Shown here piece by piece: positions 16,874-24,948 of a DNA stretch of 64,000 nucleotides (within the stretch, counting starts at the first letter, position 1; the number at the start of each line of letters is the position of its first letter). The notes under the pieces were generated by a model, which was not told the origin of the DNA, did no database searches, and saw only the letters and a list, made by a program, of their open reading frames with translations. This stretch comes from Rhodopseudomonas palustris (GTDB taxonomy: Bacteria; Pseudomonadota; Alphaproteobacteria; Rhizobiales; Xanthobacteraceae), in assembly GCF_034479375.1 (NCBI RefSeq), contig NZ_CP140155.1, positions 558,001-622,000 of the forward strand, in the 5' to 3' direction. The translations under genes and the position numbers were made by a program.

Positions 16874-17995
16874 ATGATCAAAATCGACATTGCAACGAAA
16901 GTCGTTTCGCCTGACACCTTGATTTGGGTGGTTTTCCCGGGCCTTCGAAGGCGGTTTCTCAACATCTTCCTTGCAAACGATGTGGTTTTTCTTGAGGCTC
17001 CTGGCCTCGAACTGAATCCGGAAGTTGTCAAGCACGCAGCCTTGGTGAGGCAGCGGACACGACTATCCATGGCAGTAGCGGACTACGTGAGGAAGGGAGA
17101 TGGTCAGCCTCCCGCTCGCAATCCTTCCAACTATTCAGATGCCAAGTTGGATGACGGTCCTGAGAAAACTCTCGCGTCCAATATACGGAAAATGTTCGCT
17201 AAGATGAAAGCCGGCGATCTTATTGTGGTTCCTGGCCAAACCTTCGCGCCAGTACACTTCGCCGAGATTATCTCTGATTTTTCTGCAAACGATACAATCG
17301 AGATTGACCGATATCCGGGCGAGCAGATTCCAGTTCGGAAGGTACGGTGGCTGAGCCAAGTCCCGCGTGCTATGGTACCGTCGGAACTGCAGGTGTACCT
17401 CTCGAAGCCGCCCGCTGCTCAGATGGTGCCGCGCGGATTTCAGAACGATCAGTTTTTTAGGCTGGCTTATCCATCCTTTGTCCAAGCAGAAAAGTCTGCG
17501 GTAATGATGGAAGGCCCTCGATATGACGGAAAGCACCCGCTCGCAACGCATGAAGCTAACGTCTTAGTTTCGTATTTTATTTCCGCGTTCAATGCGATTG
17601 AACTAAATCGATTGCAGCAATTCACCACGCTCGATGTCGATCAGGCAATTGCGGCCTTTTACGCTCCCGCGTTAGTCGATTCTTTCTCGCAGAACTTCAA
17701 TTCGCCAGGAAAATTCGGACTGGTGGCATTTTCAGCCATTATGGCGACCTTCGTAAGTGCGGGAATCGCTGTGTCTCTTCTTGGTCCGAGCGATGCTCAA
17801 TTGGCCGGGGGCATCGAGGTCACGAACTCAATCTCACCTCAAGATTCTCATGCAGCTAAGAGCGCGGGCGTAAAACTACAGTACCTTTACAATGCGCTCC
17901 AAAAACAAGAGATTGATCGATTGAGCGATCTCGCTGATAAAGCTGAAAAGAACATTGGTCTGAGGACGCCCATGAAGGTCGAGGTGGCGCCGTGA
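16874..17995 (+). CDS. Unknown membrane-anchored protein with a PUA/EVE-like domain
   Basis: 373 residues from ATG 16874, preceded by GGGGGA. I do not recognise a named family. A segment at about 110-162 (MKAGDLIVVPG, PVHFAEIISDF, IPVRKVRWL) has the strand pattern of the PUA/EVE-like barrel found at the N-terminus of some restriction and nucleic-acid-sensing proteins. One membrane helix lies near 281-304, followed by an about 70-residue charged tail. Base composition and codon use are AT-richer than both flanking genes, marking recent acquisition. The stop overlaps the next gene (GTGA), so the two form a unit. It may be a defence or toxin gene, but this is inference. Confidence 0.6.
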   Translation: MIKIDIATKVVSPDTLIWVVFPGLRRRFLNIFLANDVVFLEAPGLELNPEVVKHAALVRQRTRLSMAVADYVRKGDGQPPARNPSNYSDAKLDDGPEKTLASNIRKMFAKMKAGDLIVVPGQTFAPVHFAEIISDFSANDTIEIDRYPGEQIPVRKVRWLSQVPRAMVPSELQVYLSKPPAAQMVPRGFQNDQFFRLAYPSFVQAEKSAVMMEGPRYDGKHPLATHEANVLVSYFISAFNAIELNRLQQFTTLDVDQAIAAFYAPALVDSFSQNFNSPGKFGLVAFSAIMATFVSAGIAVSLLGPSDAQLAGGIEVTNSISPQDSHAAKSAGVKLQYLYNALQKQEIDRLSDLADKAEKNIGLRTPMKVEVAP

Positions 17996-18558
17996 TGTGG
18001 ACACTTCGCCTTCTGGCCTATTTGAAGGGGGTCTGTCTCCGAGACAAGTTGCCCGTCTGGGCAACTCTACTCGGATTTATAGTAGGCGGACTGATCACAG
18101 CTATTGGCACATACTGGATAGTACCTCGAATCAATCAAACCTTGGAGAGACAGAAGATTCGTAGTGAATTTGTGATCCGGAACCTCGATGATCTAAATTC
18201 ACGGACCAGAATGCTTATGGCTGACGTTTCTCTTATTCATCAGGCGATTTTGCGCACGGGTGTTCCTGACGACGGCGCCATACAGAGAGCGCTTGCCAAG
18301 ATTACAGAAATGCAATGGAAGGCTATAGAGCTGGCAATAATATTCAGCGGATCTGCAGGGCAGTTGACGATCGAGGGATATCAACAAGATCTGGATGGGT
18401 TGCGATCCGCCCTTTCTACACTCCAGAAGAAGGAGGACTTGCTTGCTTCACAGCGGGCCGTGGAAAGATTGTCTGCTAGCACGGTTCAGGTGATCAAGGA
18501 GCTTGCTGGTTTAGCCGGTCTCGGCGTCGGAAGACTCCAGGCCCCAAATGCAAGATAG
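17992..18558 (+). CDS. Unknown small membrane protein, second gene of the inserted pair
   Basis: 188 residues from GTG 17992 (ATG 17995 equally possible), overlapping the stop of the preceding gene. A single N-terminal membrane helix (about 22-46, PVWATLLGFIVGGLITAIGTYW) is followed by a long helical cytoplasmic or periplasmic domain with a coiled-coil-like pattern (RINQTLERQKIRSEFVIRNL; LRSALSTLQKKEDLLASQRA). No family is recognised. Its AT-rich composition matches the upstream partner and differs from degP and glnE. Translational coupling suggests the two proteins act together at the membrane. Confidence 0.6.
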   Translation: MMWTLRLLAYLKGVCLRDKLPVWATLLGFIVGGLITAIGTYWIVPRINQTLERQKIRSEFVIRNLDDLNSRTRMLMADVSLIHQAILRTGVPDDGAIQRALAKITEMQWKAIELAIIFSGSAGQLTIEGYQQDLDGLRSALSTLQKKEDLLASQRAVERLSASTVQVIKELAGLAGLGVGRLQAPNAR

Positions 18559-18670
18559 ATCGCTCTATCTACTTACTTCATTAAAGAATTCTCATGAAGT
18601 CTTGCTGTCATAGTGGCTTCGAGCTTGGTAAGTTGAATTGGCTCGACGCAATGCAGATGAGAGCTAATTC

Positions 18671-20140
18671 GTGACGGCATTCGGTAAACTGATCCGAACC
18701 ACCGCGTTTCGGCTGACGCTGGTCTATCTGTTCCTGTTCGGGCTGTTCGCGGCGTCGTTGCTGGGCTACTTCGCCTGGAATACGCGGCGGCTGATCACCG
18801 ATCAGATCACCACCACGGTGGATGCCGAGATCGGCGAGGTCGACGACGTCTACACGCGGCGGGGGCTGCGCGGGCTGGTGTTGACGATCGAGAACCGGGC
18901 GCTGCGGCCGGGCGCCAATCTCTATCTCGTCACCACGCCGGCGGGGCAGGCGGTCGCCGGCAATGTCGGCGCTCTGGCGCCCGGCGTGATGAGCAAGATC
19001 GGCTGGACCGAAACCTTCTATCGCCGGCTCGACGATCAGGACCGCGGCGAGCACCGCGCGCTGGTGCGCGTCACCGAACTGTCGAGCGGGTTCCGGCTGC
19101 TGATCGGCCGCGACCTCGAGGAGCGGCGGCGGCTGTTCAACGTGGTGCGCTCGGCGGCGCAATGGTCGGTGCTGATCGTCGTCGTGCTCGGGCTCGGCGG
19201 CGGCATCTTCGTCGCGCGCCGCGTGCTGCGCCGGATCGACGCGATGACCGGCACCACGCAGCGGATCATGGCCGGCGACCTGTCCGGCCGGCTGCCGGTC
19301 GGCCGCAGCGGCGACGAACTCGACCGGCTGGCGGAAAATCTCAACGCCATGCTGGAGCGGATCGAGGCGCTGATGAGCGGCCTCAAGGAGGTCTCCGACA
19401 ACATCGCGCACGATCTGAAGACGCCGCTGACGCGGCTGCGCAACCGCGCCGAGGAGGCGCTGGCGCTGTCCGGCAGCGAGGCGGATTATCGCGCCGCGCT
19501 GGAGCGCACCATCGAGGAATCCGACGGCCTGATCCGCACCTTCAACGCGCTCTTGATGATCGCGCGCGCGGAATCCGGGCACGCACGTGGCGAAATGGAT
19601 GCGTTCGATGCCGCCGGGATCGCGCGCGACATTCACGAATTGTACGAGCCGCTGGCGGAAGACAACGGCCTGACGCTGCAGGTCACGAGCGAGCCGGCGC
19701 CGGTCCGCGGCAATCGCGAATTGATCAGCCAGGCGCTCGCCAATCTGGTCGAGAACGCGATCAAATACGGCCAGCCGCAGCTCGCGCTGGCGCCGCCCGG
19801 CGCCGCACCGGCGACGGCGCCGCCGCCGCGCGCAGAGATCATGATCGAGGCCCGGCGCGACGGCGACCAGGTGCTGCTCAGCGTCACCGATCGCGGTCGC
19901 GGAATACCGGAGGCCGACCGCAAGCACGCGGTGGAGCGCTTCGTGCGGCTGGAGGCGAGCCGCACCCTGCCGGGCTCGGGACTCGGCCTCAGCCTCGCCT
20001 CGGCGGTGGCGACGCTGCATGGCGGCGAACTGCGGCTGTCCGACGCGCAACCGGGTTTGCGCGCCACGCTTGCAATTCCGGCGCACACGGGCGAAGGACT
20101 GGCTCCAGCCAACACCACACCAGAACCGACGCCCGCATGA
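18671..20140 (+). CDS. Sensor histidine kinase, cognate of the regulator at 16070
   Basis: 489 residues from GTG 18671; no strong ribosome site is visible, which may reflect disruption of an original coupling to the regulator. Membrane helices at about 13-33 and 160-182 flank a short periplasmic sensor. A HAMP domain (VARRVLRRIDAM; GRSGDELDRLAENLNAM) leads to HisKA with H247 in NIAHDLKTPLTRLRNRAEEAL. The ATPase domain has N box LVENAIKYG, an Ala/Pro-rich insert (about 373-393), and a G box with GSGLGLSLASAVATLHGGEL. This is the typical CusS/PhoR-like layout. Its last codons overlap the glnE start (ATGA). Confidence 0.85.
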   Translation: MTAFGKLIRTTAFRLTLVYLFLFGLFAASLLGYFAWNTRRLITDQITTTVDAEIGEVDDVYTRRGLRGLVLTIENRALRPGANLYLVTTPAGQAVAGNVGALAPGVMSKIGWTETFYRRLDDQDRGEHRALVRVTELSSGFRLLIGRDLEERRRLFNVVRSAAQWSVLIVVVLGLGGGIFVARRVLRRIDAMTGTTQRIMAGDLSGRLPVGRSGDELDRLAENLNAMLERIEALMSGLKEVSDNIAHDLKTPLTRLRNRAEEALALSGSEADYRAALERTIEESDGLIRTFNALLMIARAESGHARGEMDAFDAAGIARDIHELYEPLAEDNGLTLQVTSEPAPVRGNRELISQALANLVENAIKYGQPQLALAPPGAAPATAPPPRAEIMIEARRDGDQVLLSVTDRGRGIPEADRKHAVERFVRLEASRTLPGSGLGLSLASAVATLHGGELRLSDAQPGLRATLAIPAHTGEGLAPANTTPEPTPA

Positions 20141-23106
20141 GTTCCTCCGCGATTGACGCGGACATTTCGCCCGCCGCACTGGCTGCGCGTTTCGCAGCCG
20201 GGCCGCAATTGCATGCGCCCGACGAGGCCGCCAAACGCTTCGCGGACTGGCTCGCCGACGTTCCGGCCGATCAGGCCGACGCGATCCGCGGCGTCGCCGA
20301 TCGCTGTCCGAACATTCGTGTTGCGCTGCATTCGATCGCCGAGGCGTCGCCCTATCTGTTCGACCTGATCCGCGCCGATCCCGCCCGTCTGCTGCGGCTG
20401 CTGCGGTCCGAGCCGGAGACCGGCTTCAAGGCGCTGCTCGACGCTACCGCGGCTGCGGTCGCCACCGCCTCCGACGAGGCCGAGGTGATGGCGGTGCTGC
20501 GCAAGATGAAGGCGGAGGCGGCGCTGTCGATCGCGCTGTGCGACATCGGCGGGCTGTGGCCGGTGCTGCAGGTGACGCAGGCGCTGACCGACCTCGCGGT
20601 GCAATCGGTGCAGATGACGCTGCGCTTCCTGCTCCGGCAGGAGGCGGCGCGCGGCCGCATCCTGCCGCCGAACAGCGACGCGCCGGAAGAGGGCAGCGGC
20701 CTGATCGTGCTGGCGATGGGCAAGATGGGCGCCGGCGAGCTGAACTACTCCAGCGACATCGACCTGATCGTGTTCTACGAGCTCGACGCGCCGACGCTCG
20801 CGCCCGACATCGAGCCGCAGCCGTTCTTCGTGCGGGTGACGCAGGGGCTGAGCCGTATCCTGCAGCAGCGCCGCCACGACGGCTACGTGTTCCGCGTCGA
20901 TCTGCGGCTGCGCCCGGATCCGGCGTCGACGCCGGTGGCGCTGTCGACCGCATCGGCGCTCAATTACTACGAGCGCGAGGGCCGCACCTGGGAGCGCGCC
21001 GCGATGATCAAGGCGCGCGCCTGCGCCGGCGATCAGTTTGCGGGCGATGCGCTGCTGTCCGAGATCGCGCCGTTCGTCTGGCGCAAGCATCTCGACTTCG
21101 CAGCCTTGTCCGACGTCCACGACATGAAGCGGCAGATGCAGACCTTCCGCGGCCAGACCGAGGTCGCGGTCGAGGGCCACAACGTCAAGGTCGGGCGCGG
21201 CGGCATCCGCGAAATCGAATTCTTCGCGCAGACCCAGCAACTGATCGCGGGCGGACGGCATCCCGAATTGCGGGTGCGGCCGACGCTCGCCGCGCTCGAC
21301 ATTCTGGCGAATCGCGACTGGATCACGTTTCAGGCGCGCGATGAATTGTCCGCCGCCTATCAGTTCCTGCGCCGCGTCGAGCATCGCATCCAGATGATCG
21401 CGGACGAGCAGACCCACACGCTGCCGGACAGCATCGAGGCGGTGGAGCGGTTCTCGCGGTTCTTCGGCTATGCCAGCCGCGAGGCGTTCGCGCGCGATCT
21501 GCTGGCGCATCTCGATTGCGTGCAGGGCCACTACAGCAAGCTGTTCGAGGGCGATCCGACCGGCACCGCCAAGCTGCCGATCGACTACGCCGGCGGCCCC
21601 GACGACACTGTGCTGCTCGATCATCTGCGCACGCTCGGCTACAAGAAGCCGCTGATGGTGGCGACCACGCTGCAGCAATGGATGGCCGGTGGCTACCGCA
21701 TCCTCAAGGTCGAGGCGACCCAGCGCGCGTTCCACGATTTCGTGCCGGCGCTGATCGAGGAACTGGCGCGCGCCGAGGAACCCGACAACGCGGTGAACGC
21801 ATTCGACCGGCTGCTGCAGGCGCTGCATCGCGGCGGCCGGCTGATCTCGCTGCTCAGCCAGAACCGCGATCTGCTGACGCTGGTCGCGCTGGTGCTCGGC
21901 GCCGCGCCGCGGCTCGGCGACATGCTGGCGCGGCAGCCGCAGATCATGGACGGGCTGATCGACCCACGCTTCTTCGGCGCGATGCCCGACCGCATCGAAC
22001 TGTCGGCGCGGCTCGCGGCGACGCTGGCGGATGCCGGCTCCTACGAGGAGTTTCTCGACCGGCTGCGGCTGTTCGGGCAGGAGAGCCTGTTCCTGATCGG
22101 CACCCGGATTCTGTCCGGCACGGTGTCGACGCAGCAGGCCAGCGTCGCCTTCGCCGACGTCGCCGAGGGCATCGTCGGCACGGTGCACGATCTGGTCAGC
22201 AAGCAGTTCGTGTCGCAATACGGCAGGATCCGGGAGCAGGAGACCGCGATCCTGGCGATGGGCAAGCTCGGCAGCCGCGAGATGACGGCGGCGTCCGATC
22301 TCGACCTGATCCTGATCTATGATTTCGATCACGAGCAGCCGGACTCCGACGGCGAACGTTCGCTGCAGGGCGCGCAGTACTTCGCGCGCTTCACCCAGCG
22401 GCTGATCTCGGCCTTCACCACGCGCACCAATTACGGCGTGTTGTACGATGTCGATATGCGGCTGCGGCCGTCGGGCCGCGCCGGCCCGCTGGCGTCGCGG
22501 CTGGATTCGTTCGCGGAGTATCAGGAGGTCGAGGCCTGGACCTGGGAGCATCTGGCGCTGACGCGCGCGCGGGTGATCTCGGCGTCACCGGAGTTCCGCG
22601 CGCGGATCGAACAGGTGATCCGCGCGGTGCTGACACGGCCGCGCGACGCCGCGATCATCGCCAACGACGTCGCCGAAATGCGCGCCGCGATCGCACAGGA
22701 GAAGGGCGAGGGCGACGTCTGGGATCTCAAATACGCCGCCGGCGGCATGGTCGATATCGACTTCATCGCGCAATATCTGCAATTGGTGCATGCCGCCGCG
22801 ATGCCGGAGATTCTCGCCGTCAATACGCTGGCGGCGATCGACAACGCGGCCAGGCTCGGCGTGCTGGCGCAGCCCGACGCCGATGTGCTGCGCCCCGCGG
22901 CGCGGCTGTATCACGACCTCACGCAGATCCTGCGGTTGTGCGTCAGTGACAAGTTCAAGCCCGAGGCCGCCGGCGAAGATCTGCTGCGCGTGCTGGTGCG
23001 CGCTGGCGACGCGCCGGATTTCTCCTCGCTGCAAGCGCGGGTGAAGGAAACCCAGGCCGAGGTGCGGGCGATCTTCAACCGGCTGATCGGCGGGAAGAGC
23101 GAGTAG
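20137..23106 (+). CDS. glnE: Bifunctional glutamine synthetase adenylyltransferase/deadenylase
   Basis: 989 residues from ATG 20137, four bases overlapping the kinase stop. Two nucleotidyltransferase domains are visible. The N-terminal adenylyl-removing domain has MGKMGAGELNYSSDIDLIVF near 195-215, and the C-terminal adenylyl-transferase domain has MGKLGSREMTAASDLDLILIY near 707-727. Each is followed by a helical (GlnD-PII-UTase) domain; DVDMRLRPSGRAGPLAS is present in the second. The enzyme adds or removes AMP on a tyrosine of glutamine synthetase in response to PII and glutamine, tuning ammonium assimilation. Length is normal for the family. Confidence 0.96.
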   Translation: MSSSAIDADISPAALAARFAAGPQLHAPDEAAKRFADWLADVPADQADAIRGVADRCPNIRVALHSIAEASPYLFDLIRADPARLLRLLRSEPETGFKALLDATAAAVATASDEAEVMAVLRKMKAEAALSIALCDIGGLWPVLQVTQALTDLAVQSVQMTLRFLLRQEAARGRILPPNSDAPEEGSGLIVLAMGKMGAGELNYSSDIDLIVFYELDAPTLAPDIEPQPFFVRVTQGLSRILQQRRHDGYVFRVDLRLRPDPASTPVALSTASALNYYEREGRTWERAAMIKARACAGDQFAGDALLSEIAPFVWRKHLDFAALSDVHDMKRQMQTFRGQTEVAVEGHNVKVGRGGIREIEFFAQTQQLIAGGRHPELRVRPTLAALDILANRDWITFQARDELSAAYQFLRRVEHRIQMIADEQTHTLPDSIEAVERFSRFFGYASREAFARDLLAHLDCVQGHYSKLFEGDPTGTAKLPIDYAGGPDDTVLLDHLRTLGYKKPLMVATTLQQWMAGGYRILKVEATQRAFHDFVPALIEELARAEEPDNAVNAFDRLLQALHRGGRLISLLSQNRDLLTLVALVLGAAPRLGDMLARQPQIMDGLIDPRFFGAMPDRIELSARLAATLADAGSYEEFLDRLRLFGQESLFLIGTRILSGTVSTQQASVAFADVAEGIVGTVHDLVSKQFVSQYGRIREQETAILAMGKLGSREMTAASDLDLILIYDFDHEQPDSDGERSLQGAQYFARFTQRLISAFTTRTNYGVLYDVDMRLRPSGRAGPLASRLDSFAEYQEVEAWTWEHLALTRARVISASPEFRARIEQVIRAVLTRPRDAAIIANDVAEMRAAIAQEKGEGDVWDLKYAAGGMVDIDFIAQYLQLVHAAAMPEILAVNTLAAIDNAARLGVLAQPDADVLRPAARLYHDLTQILRLCVSDKFKPEAAGEDLLRVLVRAGDAPDFSSLQARVKETQAEVRAIFNRLIGGKSE

Positions 23107-23110
23107 CAGC

Positions 23111-23392
23111 CTATTTTGCGGTCGGCGCCGGGATCGGCGCATTCGCAGCCGGCTCCGCCGGCAACTGTTCGCAATCCATCGAATACACCAGCTCGCCCTC
23201 TGCGGTGTAGCCGATCGGCTGGCACGGGGGAAAGCCGACGGCCGGCACGGCGGTCTGCGCCGCGACGAGGCGCGCGCCGGGCATGTCGGCATCGCCGCGC
23301 ATCGCGAGATAGGCGACGCCGACGAGGCCGCCCACGATCGCGGCCCGAAACGACCACGTCGCAAACTGATGAAAGCGGGCACTGAAATTCAA
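23111..23392 (-). CDS. Small single-TM hypothetical protein
   Basis: 93 residues from TTG 23392, supported by GGAGGG seven bases upstream on the same strand. An N-terminal amphipathic segment (NFSARFHQFATW) precedes one membrane helix (about 15-31, AAIVGGLVGVAYLAM). The remainder is probably periplasmic, with two cysteines (PPCQPIGY and SMDCEQLP) that could form a disulfide, and a Pro/Ala-rich tail. No family is recognised. It is convergent with glnE, only five bases apart, and downstream of the AraC-type gene on its own strand. Confidence 0.5.
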   Translation of the reverse strand: MNFSARFHQFATWSFRAAIVGGLVGVAYLAMRGDADMPGARLVAAQTAVPAVGFPPCQPIGYTAEGELVYSMDCEQLPAEPAANAPIPAPTAK

Positions 23393-23503
23393 CGCCGATC
23401 CCTCCGCGGACGGACGATCGGCTCATACACGTGGCCGACGCAGCCGCGCAATACGGAATTCGGCTACAGCGGAAGGGCCGCTTCCCGGTTGCGGTCCCGC
23501 TCC

Positions 23504-24535
23504 TCAGCCGGGGGCGAGGTCGCGAACCGGCGGGCTTCGCGCCACCGCCGTCCACCATTGCTGCACCACGGCCGGGCTGGTGAGCTGGATCGCGGCGGAG
23601 GCGTCGAGTTGCGCCTTGCGGTAGGCGCTGGCGGTGACGCCGAAGCGGATGCGGAAGCTCCGGCTGAAATGCGCTTCGCTCTTGAACCCCAGATCGGACG
23701 CCAGGCGCGACAGGCGGCGGGTTTCGACGGGATCGCTCAGCGCCGCCTGGACGGCGAGCAGCCGGCGTTCCTGGACGTGGCGCATGATGCCGCCGCGATC
23801 TGCGAACAGCCGATACAGAGAAGCCCGAGATACGTCGAGCCTGTCGGCCAGCCAGTCGGGGGACAAATCGGGCGAGGCGAGATTGTCGCGGATCAGCGCC
23901 TCGGTGAGCGTCAGAACCGTCTCGTCGGTTCCTCTTTGCGGCGCCGGTGAATCGTCGGGAACCGGGACAAGCAGCCGTCGCAGAAAGTCGACGGTGTCGG
24001 TGACCGTGGCGGCCACGTCGGTCTCGGTCAATTGGGCGCTGCGTTCCTGCAGCGATCGCATATACGCCGCGAGCAGATCGTTTCGGAACGGATCGAGCCG
24101 CGGCTTCAGCGTGTCGAGCGGAAGGCCGCCGAGCAGCCTGCGCGGAACGATGAGGCACACCGTGCTGGACGCGAAGGCGCGCGTCGCGATCGGGTGAGCC
24201 AGATCGATCAGGGCGACCTTGCCGGGGCCGATGTCGGTCTGCTGCCGCGTGACGACGCCATTGAAACCGCCGGTTACATAGAGATGCAGCAACAGGTGGT
24301 CCGGCGTCGCGGCGATGCGTTGCTCGTCCCGGACGAAGTCCTGTGCGTTGAAGGCGACCTTGGCGATGATCAGATCGCCGATGATGATACCATAGGCCGA
24401 TCCGGTCGGCGTCTTCCTGCTTGGGCGGCATGGGCGCGGCTCGAACAGCGGCGAAATCACTGCGCTCCAGGTGGCCAGGGCTGTCGCCTCGTCCAGGCTG
24501 GAAGTGACGTAGAACAGTCGGGGAAGGGACGCCAT
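23504..24535 (-). CDS. AraC-family transcriptional regulator
   Basis: 343 residues from ATG 24535, with an immediately preceding in-frame GTG as an alternative. The C-terminal third (about 240-325) has the two helix-turn-helix motifs of the family: SPDWLADRLDVSRASLYRLF and RRLSRLASDLGFKSEAHFSRSFRIRFG. The N-terminal part resembles the AraC_binding_2-type domain (LLLHLYVTGGFNGVV; VALIDLAHPIATRAF), which senses a ligand or mediates dimerisation. It is divergent from the subtilisin autotransporter gene at 24949 across a 413-base spacer and may regulate it. The effector cannot be deduced. Confidence 0.88.
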   Translation of the reverse strand: MASLPRLFYVTSSLDEATALATWSAVISPLFEPRPCRPSRKTPTGSAYGIIIGDLIIAKVAFNAQDFVRDEQRIAATPDHLLLHLYVTGGFNGVVTRQQTDIGPGKVALIDLAHPIATRAFASSTVCLIVPRRLLGGLPLDTLKPRLDPFRNDLLAAYMRSLQERSAQLTETDVAATVTDTVDFLRRLLVPVPDDSPAPQRGTDETVLTLTEALIRDNLASPDLSPDWLADRLDVSRASLYRLFADRGGIMRHVQERRLLAVQAALSDPVETRRLSRLASDLGFKSEAHFSRSFRIRFGVTASAYRKAQLDASAAIQLTSPAVVQQWWTAVARSPPVRDLAPG

Positions 24536-24948
24536 CACGCGCGATCTGGTAGGGCCGATATTGTCTTCGGATGGTCTCGCGGGACGCCGCGCCCGAACAC
24601 AGGCGATGGTTCTACCGCAATCCCTCCCGGGACACGATGGATAAGTCGCCGATCACGGGTGGAATCACCGCCGCGCCGCGCTGCGGCCACCGGTCCACCG
24701 CGACGTTCGCGCGCCTCGGCCTCGCGGTTTGTCCCATACGGGGACGAGTCCGGCTCCACTGAGACGCCACGTCAAGGGAAAGCGCCGCCCGCGGGCCTCC
24801 CAAGCTCACAGCACTCTGTCGCACCGATCCGGCGCCGTTCTAGAAACGACCCGAAACAGTGGCGCGTCGAATGTCGGACGTGCCAACATCGTGGCGAACA
24901 GGACCGGGCGCGCACGCAGGGCGCGCATCTGCTGAGGAGGAGCATTCG
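24536..24948. other. Divergent spacer between the araC-type gene and the autotransporter
   Basis: 413 bases with no supported gene. The only clear element is GAGGAGG (24934-24940), the ribosome site for the autotransporter GTG start. The GC-rich middle has several short ORFs in all frames, but none has a ribosome site or recognisable product. Promoters for both divergent genes should lie here. Confidence 0.4.

Noticed and set aside
19633..22551. Minus-strand frame of 972 codons opposite glnE
   Set aside because: glnE is unambiguous on the plus strand; the antisense has no domain.
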